A DNA stretch of 11,989 nt from Rodentolepis nana (lineage: Eukaryota; Platyhelminthes; Cestoda; Cyclophyllidea; Hymenolepididae). The notes under the pieces are model-generated. The model was not told the DNA's origin. It did not search any database and worked only from the letters and a program-made list of their open reading frames with translations. Of the stretch, positions 1 through 8,041 are shown piece after piece; the first letter of the stretch is position 1; each line of letters begins with the position of its first letter. The stretch covers positions 7,121-19,109 of the forward strand of contig UZAE01013793.1 of assembly GCA_900617975.1 (NCBI GenBank), in the 5' to 3' direction. The position numbers and the translations under genes were made by a program.

Positions 1-943
1 CCCCCCACCAATCTCCTTATGTATTAAATACTGGGCGTCATTTCGACACCTGTTTTAGACTTTTCGGCCGCGTAGACAGGTTATCAACCCATTTGGGATG
101 ACTAAGTAGTTCCTATCGCCGACATCCTATGGTACTGGTGTAAAAATGTTGAATGATAACTCATAGTGGACAATACTCCTGTTACTGAGTTTATCCATTA
201 CTAAATGATGACCGCCAAATTTGTTTCCATTCAAGTAGGATTTGAAATGGGGCTGTTTTCGTGTCGCAAAGGGTAAATGTACTCATAGTCATGATAAATC
301 AATTTAAAGTTGCCAAGTATTTGAGAGACTGCTTTAACACTTACAAAAATGTAGCAAGCTGGTAGATTTTAATATCCACCGCCTCCACTGAAGTGCCAAC
401 TTTTAAGTTTCAAGCATTCTGAATCGAGTTCCTATTGAAAGAAGAATTTAAATCTGTGAGATAGACTTTCGTGCTTTATTAATTATATTGGAAAGACATG
501 TAGAAGGGTTGTTAGCATCAACGGTGTCGGGTTTTCTCAAAGATAATCTTTGGGATCATCGAAGTGGTCTCAATCACCAGTTTTATTAACAATTGGAAAT
601 CGAGGAAACTGAATACAAGAGCGATTATTGAGGTCAAAGATATCTATATAAGAATATATATATATATTCAGGTAGAGTTAAAATTAGCCATGTTACTAAA
701 AAGCTGCCCTTGTTTCCAAAATATAGTTAAAGCCACTTCAGAATCTACTAGCAATTATGCACCAAGAAGTAGGAGGTAAGGTGAGATTGTGAACCTGTGG
801 TAATTGGTATGCCATATAACACCGATTTCACAAAACCCACTATTACGTCCGTTCAAATGCCCACAATTGAAAATGACAGACCAATCAAACAAACTAACAA
901 ATGGTTATTTCATTAGGCTTAAACAAGGGTCCACAGGTGGAGC
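1..943. other. Region without a supportable gene
   Basis: Open frames here are short and low in complexity, with no conserved motif. A seven-unit AT microsatellite sits at 654-667. Hexamers reading AATAAA on the minus strand lie at 475-480 and 582-587. They could serve the UBLCP1 transcript, which ends coding at 1089, but a 3' UTR of at least 500 bp would be needed, so I do not assign either. The first 150 bases are somewhat richer in CpG than the rest and could be an old repeat, but I recognise no family. Confidence 0.5.
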
Positions 944-982
944 GGGGGGGGGGGGGGGGGGGGGGGGAGGGGGAAGGAGAAN

Positions 983-1018
<36 letters not shown>

Positions 1019-1022
1019 GGGG
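944..1022. repeat. Poly-G tract split by an N
   Basis: A run of 24 G (944-967) is followed by A, five G and a short purine block, then an N at 982. After the N comes a run of 35 G (983-1017), then A, four G and the same purine block. The sequence just left of the N is thus repeated at the end of the block right of it. This suggests two contig ends that overlap through the homopolymer and were not merged. True tract length cannot be read from this sequence. On the minus strand it would be a C tract just past the UBLCP1 stop. Confidence 0.85.
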
Positions 1023-1088
1023 AAGGAGAAAGCAGAAGCCTCAATAAATAGGGAGACAGTTCCGGTAGCCATTGCTGTCGCCCTCGTC

Positions 1089-3606
1089 TTAATTATTTTC
1101 GGCTGCTTCATTAGAAGATGTGCGCTTCTGAGAGGAAGAAACTTGGCGTCGGTGCTTCTCCACGTAGTGACTCCATTTGTCGTGATTCAGTCGCTGGAAA
1201 TCAGGTTCTCGCTTAGCGATCAATTCCAGATACTCCGCCAAATGCTTCAACTCTTGGTCCTCTGCAAAGTTCACATTCGCATCGCGATAGGAGTGAATCT
1301 GGATGGACAAAAGACATCTACTGAAATCCCTCCAGATGTGTATATTCAATTTTTTAAAATAGATAGAAAGAAAAGTAAGAGCTATTCTTAATCATTATAA
1401 CCCAATCAAAATACGCCATCCTCAATTGTCTGTGTGATACCCAAAAATAACCTCCGTTGAACTCATCAGTTTTGCACTTTTTAAAGAGTCGCCAAAAGAT
1501 CGATAATAATCAAATTAATAAACCTCCGATCACAGACGGAAACTCAATCAATTCAAAAATATGATTATGCGCAAATATATTTGTCTTTAACAAAAAATTC
1601 TTGGTGAGAAAACTAAATAAAGACCCGCATTTGCTAGCATAAGCAAAAATTTCACAACAAACTGATATCAGTCAAGTGGTTAAGACTAAAATTACAAAAT
1701 TGAAAAGAAAATAGGCCATTAAGAAAAATTTCCACGAAGTAGTGAATTGATAATGAAAATGGGGTAGGATTAATTTCATCTCTATGAAAAAAACGGAAGA
1801 AGATGAAGTGCTGCGTTGAGGGCATCAACTCATTGCACTAGAAACACCACCTTCCAAGTGCCTGAGGTAAACACCTATGGAAGGAGTCTGTACTCAAAGC
1901 AGATGGAAGGTGGAGTGGGCGAACATTGCTACTTGACTACTCTCTGGCTCTCTCAGAGGTTGCATTAAACCTTGGTGATGTGACCTGGACATTTTTAAAA
2001 GGGGGAAATTGAGCAGCGTTTGGCGCCTGGATGTTAGCTTCAGCGAAAGTGCATTAAATACAATTGTCCATACCACTAGACAGCAAACTGTGTATCTTTT
2101 AGCACAAAGTTAGTTGCATCATGTCGGATAAGAAAGAATGAAATACAGCTAACTTTTGGTTGGCTATTTCAACCCTCCATCTAGGTCGAAGTCGATTAGG
2201 TAATGCCGTTGAAAGTGCTCGGTCAAATGGAAAGAGGATGAACTACTTGATGACCTGAGTAGACCATCAAAAAGAGAGAAGCTTTGATCCTCTTATGTCA
2301 ATCAATATTCTCCTCAACAAAAGTACTTGAAGCACATAAACTTCAATGGCTAGAGAGATTTGGACAGGTGTGGAGGAAAACATGATTTCAGCAGTGTAAG
2401 AAAATATTTAGCTATGAAGACATGTTAGCTTCTTTACCACAAAATACATTCTTATCAAAGACCGAATGTCTATAAACGCCTTCATTTAGTGAAAAAATGA
2501 AACGAAAGAAAAGAACTCACTCGAAGTCCAGAACCGGGATTCATGGCGAAGTTACGACGAACATCGTCAAACATAATGGTATTTTGTGGTCCAAATTGAG
2601 GAAATTTTCGCCAGATTACAGCTAACGGTTTAACCTAAAGCAACCGCAATGAGGAAAATTAACTATTTTTTTTGTTTCATCTTACACTCTTAACGCCGTG
2701 TTCAGGAAGATTGACACTGATCATTGCACCAGAGTCAACAAGAAGACAGATTTTAAAAGGTCGCTCGGAATCATCAAGATCGGCTCCGAGATTGCGCACT
2801 TCACCTGAATTTTCACCATCTTCATCTTCATCATTATTAATCAAATGCCGCTGCCGAACTCGATTGAAAATCGTCTGAGAGATCAAGTTCATTTGACTAA
2901 TTTTTGCTAAAATCCAGGTCATACTAGTAGCCGACCAAATTGCAATGTCATAATACTCATAAGCTCTAGTCAGAAACGGGATGAGGTAGGGTCGCATCAA
3001 ATGCTGCACAGATTCAGCAGGAGTCAAATGATCTAACAAAAGGAATATCTCACAATACAGCTAAACAAACCGAAAATGGTATAATCAATATCAAGAACGA
3101 GTAGCCGCTTTCCAGGTCTGAAATCGGCTATTTTTACAAACTTGTATGTTTTACAACGTTTCTCTAGTTTATCTAAATTTTCAGGGCGGTTGAACACTTC
3201 CAAATCTTCTTCCGTGAGATCATAATCATCAAGTATGTCAGGAGGATCAACCGCGGTGATTTCAATGACTTTTTGCTGAAACAATGTAAGAATATTAAAA
3301 TGCTCACTCTCTCTTCGTCAGTACTTCCCATCAGCATCCATTTTGTCGACGGTTTAAAAATAATGCATCCCAAAGGTAGTTCATCGGAAAGTGTTTGCCC
3401 TATTTAATTGAGAATAAGAGATTAGTATTTTGGTCACCTTTATCAACAACTACTCCAAGCAGCCTCTGGTTTTTAGGCGGAACATTAGTTAGTTCGTACA
3501 ATTTCTCCTTTACATCTTTTAATAATGAAGACTTTGTGAAACCACTCAATTCATGTAATGTTTTTCCAAATTTCACTTTTATTATACAAATAGGTTCATC
3601 TGCCAT
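1089..3606 (-). CDS. UBLCP1: Ubiquitin-like domain-containing CTD phosphatase 1, six exons
   Basis: Exons on the minus strand are 3606-3438, 3399-3308, 3275-3071, 3032-2686, 2634-2521 and 1298-1089. All introns are GT-AG, and the reading frame holds through every junction to give 378 residues. Residues 1 to about 85 form a ubiquitin-like domain. The HAD/FCP1-type phosphatase follows, with the DxDxT nucleophile motif DIDYT at 149-153, WSAT at 188-191, DSGAM at 255-259 and the metal-binding pair in MFDD at 292-295. The C-terminal exon matches the family tail (LNHDKW). Family members are nuclear, bind the proteasome through the ubiquitin-like domain and dephosphorylate it; CTD phosphatase activity is also known. 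The start has an in-frame TAA nine bases upstream and G at +4. Human UBLCP1 is 318 residues; the extra length is an acidic insertion at about 207-246 and a longer C terminus. The identification is firm; the exact insertion edges are inferred. Confidence 0.95.
1299..2520 (-). other. UBLCP1 intron 5 (1222 bp)
   Basis: The donor gtgagt follows codon 309 (CGA) at 2521, and a pyrimidine-rich acceptor ending in ccatccag precedes codon 310 at 1298. The join gives GLR-IHSYRDA, matching the family segment at this place, and is in phase 0. All other introns of this gene are 32-51 bp, so this one is over twenty times longer. The part around 1800-2200 is less AT-rich than its flanks and may be an old repeat insertion, but I recognise no family and see no usable open frame in it. 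Confidence 0.85.
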
Positions 3607-4748
3607 GACGCGTTATAACAAAATAATCAGCTGTGTTCTGAAGTAATTTAATGTCAGCGGTCTCGTGTGGTAACGTTTTGTTCACTTAAAGTTTTCAAAT
3701 TAATTAAATATATGATATCGAAATATATAAATTCGAACAGTGGGCACTGACGTAAAGCTAAATAATTTTTGCCCCAGATGCTCATTTTAACATTTCTTCA
3801 AATAAATTTCCTATTCTGAAACTACTTTTACGATAAATGCACGAAAGCATACATTTTGAGACCATTCTGTGATAATATAAGTAAAATTGAAGAGGCTACT
3901 TGTGCCACGATTTTATTGCAAATAAATGTAGCTTATTTTGATAAAATAATTTGAAATTATTTTGTGCCCACCTTTAATGATGTTAATTTAAGTTGGGCAT
4001 TGGATTTATTTACTTTTTTACATCCTATCATATAGTTTGTGTTTCTTTAAAGTAATTATGATTTTCTGCAAAAATGACTCCTGAAGTGGTTTTAATCAGT
4101 TTTTTGTCAAGGAAACTGATTTTATTGAGTGGCATAACAATGATGATAGTGAAATTATGTACATTCGGAGTAGGTTTCAAGAAGAATCTTTCATCATGAA
4201 AGGTTATTTGAATAAAAAATCATTAAGTAGCTAGACTGAATACGTTAGAAATGGTTGAAGTTAACAGAATTTTGACGTTTAAATTCAAATGGTTAGAGAA
4301 CACATTTGTAGTAAGGTATTTAATGGCATTCATTGCCAGATTTGAACAATTACAATGGTTAATTTTGACCAATTGATGGTTGTTGGAAATCAAGCATTCT
4401 AAACGCTTTAATATTAAATCGAGCCTGAGTTTTGTGTGCATATTTCTTAATGTCAACTTCTGGGTCTTTAATTCATTTATTTATACATAGAAGTTTATAT
4501 ATCCCCTCACCCCAGATGCAACTTCTAACACATATGCTGCTGTGCAAGATTTTATCTGCTAGTCACATTTCCATCGAATGTGCTTTTTTCGTATTATTCT
4601 TTCAAATAAAACTTAAATTTTTTAGAAGACAGCATTTCGATATGCATTCATTTATAAGCGTAATTCAAGTGATTCGGCCAACTATATAAATAACCAGACG
4701 ATGTATAGGTATTAGACAAAGTGTACAGAAATTTATTTGCTAATTCAT
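3607..4748. other. AT-rich intergenic region upstream of UBLCP1
   Basis: No coding exon can be supported on either strand. The region is strongly AT-rich with many short A and T runs. It should contain the UBLCP1 promoter, but I see no convincing core element. Short AG-ending tracts lie within 40 bases upstream of the UBLCP1 ATG and could accept a spliced leader if this lineage trans-splices; that is a guess. Confidence 0.5.
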
Positions 4749-4760
4749 TAGAAAAAACAT
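4749..4760. repeat. Target-site duplication, left arm
   Basis: The 12-mer TAGAAAAAACAT occurs here and again at 5079-5090, exactly flanking the retroposon copy. Confidence 0.75.
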
Positions 4761-5078
4761 ATTTATTTATATCAAATGGCAGGCGTCTTGATGGTTATCA
4801 TTAGCCCTTTAGTTGACTTCAGGCTTCATATAGAGGGGAGGAACATCAAAGTGAAAAAGTCGAGAGGGGGGACAGAAGAGTGTTTCAAAGATGTAAGAGA
4901 CAAACACAAAGGTAGAACAGAGGTGAGGCGAGTACTGTAAAAATAGTCGAATATGGCATAGAGTGGGGTGAAGGTAGTTTGAAGTGAAAAGTCAACTGCC
5001 AGTCAATAGACTTTTTTGCCGTATAAATATACGTTGCCCAGGGTGAACCACGTGGAGGTAAGTCTATCGCACAACCCG
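4761..5078 (-). mobile_element. SINE-like retroposon, copy 1 (318 bp, full length)
   Basis: In minus-strand orientation it starts CGGGTTGTGCGATAGACTT and ends in an A/T-rich tail, ATATAAATAAAT. The 12-bp direct repeat TAGAAAAAACAT flanks it on both sides. A diverged copy at 7582-7914 starts at the corresponding base and ends in the same kind of tail, so both ends are defined by two independent insertions. The first 70 bases of the element are rich in inverted repeats: AAGTCTAT/ATAGACTT at 5060-5067 and 5006-5013, TATACG/CGTATA at 5028-5033 and 5020-5025, and CCACGTGG at 5048-5055. No protein-coding capacity is conserved between copies. I see no clear tRNA-type A and B boxes; a GGTTCACC stretch in this copy resembles part of a B box but is GGTGCACC in the others. 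It could be a SINE or a non-autonomous derivative of a LINE tail. Confidence 0.75.
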
Positions 5079-5090
5079 TAGAAAAAACAT
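5079..5090. repeat. Target-site duplication, right arm
   Basis: Exact repeat of the 12-mer at 4749-4760, next to the inferred 5' end of the element. Confidence 0.75.
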
Positions 5091-5372
5091 GGAATTTGGA
5101 AATCTGTTTGATTTCCCATCTTTTGTTTCTGTTAGGTCTATGCCCCCAGTTGACATTGTTCAGATAATTTTCCACCTCAAAATGGGAATTTTTTGTTCCT
5201 TAGTCATAATTATACAAGTAGGTTGATAATATACACCCTATTCAGCCAATTATTTTAAGAGTTTAAAAATGTCGCCTCACAAATATATTAGTAGCAACAC
5301 TAAACATTTTACTTCATGTCTTGGAGTGGGTCTTTGAGACCTGGGTGTAGGCTTTAAACTATTTTCAATGGC

Positions 5373-5373
5373 N
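5373..5373. other. Single N, likely contig junction
   Basis: This N follows the last base of the 624-bp duplication. The sequence after it begins inside the body of a retroposon copy, so both the similarity to 8042-8665 and the unique flank stop here. Confidence 0.85.
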
Positions 5374-6168
5374 AGAAGTGTTGGACTATGATATACAGTG
5401 GGGTGATGGTAGTTAGAAGTCAGAAGTCAACTACCGGTTTATAGACTTTTTTGCCGTATGAGAAGTGATAAGTCAACTGCCGGTTAATAGACTTTTTTGC
5501 CGTATGAGTGGGTTGCCCAGGGTGCACCGCGTGGAGGTAAGTCTATCGCAACAACTGCCGGTTAATAGACTTTTTTGCCGTATGAGTATACGGTGCCCAG
5601 GGTGCACCACGTGGAGGTAAGTCTAAATATACATTGCCCAGGGTGCACCACGGAGGTAAGCCGAATGAGAATACGTTGCCCAGGGTGCACCACGTGGAGG
5701 TAAGGTGTGAGTGTACGTTGCCCAGGGTGCACCACGGACTCTTTTGCCGTGTATACGTTGCCCAGGGTGCACCAGTTTGTTTGCCGTATGAGTATACGTT
5801 GCCCAGGGTGCACCACGTGATAGACTTACTTGCCGTATGAGTACACGTTGCCCAGGGTGCACCACGTGGTGCCTTATGAGTATACGTTGCCCAGGGTGCA
5901 CCACGTGGAGCCGTATGAGTAAACGTTGCCCAGGGTGCACCACGTGGAGCCGTATGAGTATACGTTGCCCAGGGTGCACCACGTGCCGTTTGAGTATACG
6001 TTGTCCAGGGTGCACCACCTGGAGGTAAGTCTATCGTGAGTATACGTTGCCCAGGGTGCACCACGTGGAGGTGTATGAGTATACATTGCCCAGGGTGCAC
6101 CACGTGGAGGTAGGTGTGAGTATACGTTGCCCAGGGTGCACCACGTGGAGGTAAGTGTATCACACACC
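5374..6168 (-). mobile_element. Retroposon copy with expanded 5' VNTR, truncated at the N
   Basis: Read on the minus strand, this begins near 6168 with a recognisable version of the element's 5' end (GTGTGATACACTTACC). It runs through 15 tandem versions of the 5' module, then enters the element body, which it follows until the N at 5373. The body portion (5374 to about 5500) matches the internal part of copy 1, including the segment around TGGGGTGATGGTAGTT. Two partial longer units of about 80-90 bp, including the AATAGACTTTTTTGCCG segment, lie at the body-array boundary. The 3' tail is missing, so no target-site duplication can be tested. It is either one insertion whose 5' module expanded in place or a cluster of truncated copies. 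Confidence 0.7.
5512..6160. repeat. Minisatellite, 15 units of about 40 bp
   Basis: The core CCCAGGGTGCACCACGTGG recurs 15 times, starting near 5515, 5595, 5634, 5677, 5718, 5757, 5799, 5848, 5887, 5926, 5966, 6000, 6048, 6088 and 6128. Spacing is 80 bp once and otherwise 34-49 bp, most often 39-41. Every unit keeps the palindrome GTGCAC; ten of 15 keep the E-box palindrome CACGTG, while the rest have ACGG, GCGTG, CACCTG or a truncation. Linkers vary by deletion within the same unit sequence (GCCGTATGAGTATACGTTG), so they are not independent spacers. Minus-strand frames stay open through much of the array, but that follows from repetition. Confidence 0.95.
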
Positions 6169-6426
6169 TCTCTTGTCAGGGATTAGTAGTTGTAAAAATC
6201 CGGTTGGAAATGGTAATGTTTCGTTTATTTATTGGGTACTTAATAAACCCCTTTAAATACAAATAAAATAGTCCAAACATATTGACAAAGCTGTTACAAA
6301 ATCGATGCTCATTTATTTAAAAATATAAAATGTGCAGTAAATGATATGAATACAAACTGATGAAATATTGTTTTCTATCTACAAATCAAGGAGGGAGGGG
6401 GGGGGAGTGGGTTGAAGTAAATTCTG
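6169..6426. other. 3' flank of the orphan exon gene
   Basis: AT-rich sequence that should hold the 3' UTR of the minus-strand exon ending at 6427. It contains a G-rich run around 6391-6408 and two AATAAA hexamers on the minus strand. No other coding potential is seen. Confidence 0.55.
6312..6317 (-). promoter_or_regulatory. Candidate poly(A) signal AATAAA
   Basis: A perfect AATAAA on the minus strand, 110 bases past the stop codon at 6427-6429. A second one lies at 6224-6229. The nearer one is the better candidate for the end of the orphan-exon transcript. Confidence 0.4.
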
Positions 6427-6886
6427 TCAAGAAGGCAGTTCAGAAATAGAACTTGCAAGTCTTCTTCGTTGAGCATTATTTGCAGCCGTTTTTTTCACAA
6501 CTTCCTTTAAGAGGTCCCCGTCTGTTAATTGCAATTTCTCTTCGTAAATTTCCCTTTCCAGTTTCCTAACACAACGAGCACAAACTTCATCGAAAGCCTC
6601 CACCAAGACTTTTGCTGTGACTGAATCTAGCACAGACTTTTCGAAGGGTCGGTAGTTCATCCAGCTCGGTTCATCGGCTCGCATTTCGACTTCCAAATAC
6701 TGGTCTAACCAACCCTTGCGCTGAATCGTCCACTGAGTTAGTCGGGGAAGTCTTTGCAAGTCCTTTATAACTGGAGCTGGAGGAGGTGGTGTCATTCGTT
6801 CCTCCTCTAAAAGAGTTAATTTAATTCCAAGATTCTCTTCTATGTTCATTCGAACAATACGCTCGAGCGATGCCAGAGTCGTCGGT
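6427..6886 (-). CDS. Last exon of an unidentified gene (partial, 3' end only)
   Basis: A pyrimidine-rich acceptor (TTTTCCTCCATTCTGTAG) precedes 6886, and the exon reads open to a TGA at 6427-6429, giving about 152 residues. The exon starts with the last base of a split codon, so an upstream exon must supply two bases. The protein has a proline run (PPPPAPV), then a Trp-rich segment (LTQWTIQRKGWLDQYLEVE), then WMNYRPFEKSVLDSVTAKVL and an acidic and basic helical tail rich in Glu, Lys and Arg. Amino-acid usage and the clean acceptor argue for a true exon. I do not recognise the family. The C-terminal helical style recalls centrosomal or ciliary scaffold proteins such as Moonraker/KIAA0753, but this is only a resemblance. 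No upstream exon is visible between 6887 and the next gene, which is odd unless this block is misplaced. Confidence 0.7.
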
Positions 6887-7568
6887 CTACAGAATGGAGG
6901 AAAAAAAATCATTTGTCAAATGAGTCATTTTCATCAGTTTTATTATTTATTTCTTGATGAAATAAATTGGCAACTATTAATTAATAGAAAAGCGTTTTCG
7001 CAAATAATTGAATTTGCATGATTGACGCCTATCTAAAGCGCTTTATTACATTTCAATATGCGAAGAAGCCTCAGAATCCCACTCGTTAAAACAAACGTTT
7101 CAATCAAGGCAAGTTATAATTTTGTTTACAGTAAAGTAAGTCTCTGTGCAGGATTTTTTTAATTTTGCACTAATATCTATTGACTTGCCATTAAGCCACC
7201 AAGATCCTTTTAAATTTCCATCTAGGTAACCCATAAAATTAACCAGATATACTACCATTAAAAAAGCTCATTAAATACGATTCAACTCGATAATAACAGT
7301 GGGTTCAATGACGTGAGTTAGATTAGCAGGTTCGTGGCTTGCCTAAAGTACATTTTGGCATATTTTCAAATGTTGAGAAAATTTTACTTAAAACGTCCCT
7401 ACGTTGCTTAGTAAGCTCTAATAGCGAATTGAGTAATGCGCATTTATAATGGCGTCTAGAACTCAGAGAATACGGAATACGTCAATATAATGAACAAAAA
7501 TGACCTTCATATTTGCCGACGAATAAGCGGCCCTATTTACAGAATGACCGATGTCAAGTGGGTTATCG
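6887..7568. other. AT-rich stretch without a supportable gene
   Basis: If the orphan exon is in its right place, this is its upstream intron. I looked for a minus-strand exon ending with two bases of a codon and a GT donor in a protein-like frame and found none I would defend. No repeat family is recognised. Confidence 0.5.
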
Positions 7569-7581
7569 ATGTTTGATGATG
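7569..7581. repeat. Target-site duplication, left arm (copy 2)
   Basis: ATGTTTGATGATG here matches ATGTTTGGTGATG at 7915-7927 at 12 of 13 positions, exactly flanking the retroposon. Confidence 0.7.
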
Positions 7582-7914
7582 TGGGGTACGCAATAGACTT
7601 ACCTCCACGTGGTGCACCCTGGGCAACGTATACTTATACGGCAAAAAGGTCTATTGATCGGCAGTTGACTAGTGACTTCAAACTACTATGGCCCAACGAT
7701 TTGTCATATTTGACCCCTTCACAGTACTCATCTTACCTTTTTTATGCCTTTGTGTCTGCCTGTCTGTCTCTTTTACATCTGTGAATCACTCTTCTGTTCC
7801 CCCTCTCGACTTTTTGTCACTTTGATGTTCCTTCTCCTCTCTGTGAAGCCCCGAAGTCAGCTAAATGACTAATGATAGCTATCAAAACACCTGCCATTTG
7901 ATATAAATAAATAA
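7582..7914 (+). mobile_element. SINE-like retroposon, copy 2 (333 bp, diverged, plus orientation)
   Basis: This copy starts TGGGGTACGCAATAGACTTACC and ends ATATAAATAAATAA. It aligns over its whole length to the reverse complement of 4761-5078, with scattered substitutions and small indels, and is clearly older or from another subfamily. It carries a single 5' module (CACGTGGTGCACCCTGGGCA at 7608-7627). A 13-bp imperfect direct repeat flanks it. A 77-codon frame runs from the left flank into the element, but the matching frame in copy 1 differs by indels and also begins in flanking DNA, so it is not a gene. Confidence 0.78.
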
Positions 7915-7927
7915 ATGTTTGGTGATG
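7915..7927. repeat. Target-site duplication, right arm (copy 2)
   Basis: ATGTTTGGTGATG directly follows the A/T tail and pairs with 7569-7581 with one mismatch. The tail's final A bases make the boundary uncertain by one or two positions. Confidence 0.7.
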
Positions 7928-8040
7928 CTAATGGAGGTTAGTATTGAACAAAAGAAGAAGAGGAATTAAGAAGTATTTACTTAGAAGTGTAACAATAGTT
8001 GTTATTCTATTTTTGAAAACGAGGCTTAAAATCAATTGTT

Positions 8041-8041
8041 N
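8041..8041. other. Single N, likely contig junction
   Basis: Directly precedes the second 624-bp copy, which starts with the same 12-mer that forms the target-site duplication in copy 1. Confidence 0.85.

Larger units (their letters stand above)
4749..5372. repeat. 624-bp direct duplication, copy 1 (ends at N 5373)
   Basis: Read by eye, this stretch matches 8042-8665 base for base, with a constant offset of 3293 and no indel. It ends directly against the single N at 5373, while the other copy starts directly after the single N at 8041. It contains one complete retroposon insertion plus about 280 bp of unrelated flank. The lack of any divergence and the placement against both Ns point to an unmerged contig overlap rather than an old duplication. 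Confidence 0.93.

Noticed and set aside
804..1391. 195-codon plus-strand frame rich in glycine
   Set aside because: The glycine run is the poly-G tract and contains the N. The rest is antisense to the last UBLCP1 exon.
1673..1690. tRNA-like D-arm (AGTCAAGTGGTTAAGACT)
   Set aside because: No anticodon arm, T-loop (GGTTCRA) or acceptor stem follows at the right spacing.
3395..3646. 83-codon plus-strand frame
   Set aside because: Antisense to the first exon of UBLCP1, whose identity is clear on the minus strand.
4885..5175. 96-codon minus-strand frame, present again at 8178-8468
   Set aside because: It runs from flanking DNA into the retroposon. The frame is not kept in the diverged copy at 7582-7914, and its two instances here are one duplicated sequence.
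5512..6160. CRISPR-like array of conserved cores with variable spacers
   Set aside because: The genome is eukaryotic, and the linkers are truncated versions of the same unit rather than unrelated spacers. Unit spacing is also irregular.
5543..6167. Minus-strand frames of 206, 131 and 97 codons with repeated Arg-Gly-Ala-Pro-Trp-like units
   Set aside because: All three minus frames stay open because the repeat unit lacks stops. The unit length is not a constant multiple of three, and single-module copies do not encode a conserved protein.
6356..6380. CTGATGA, the start of a hammerhead ribozyme core
   Set aside because: No GAAA box and no closing helices follow in the required arrangement. 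The same check failed for CTGATG near 10663.
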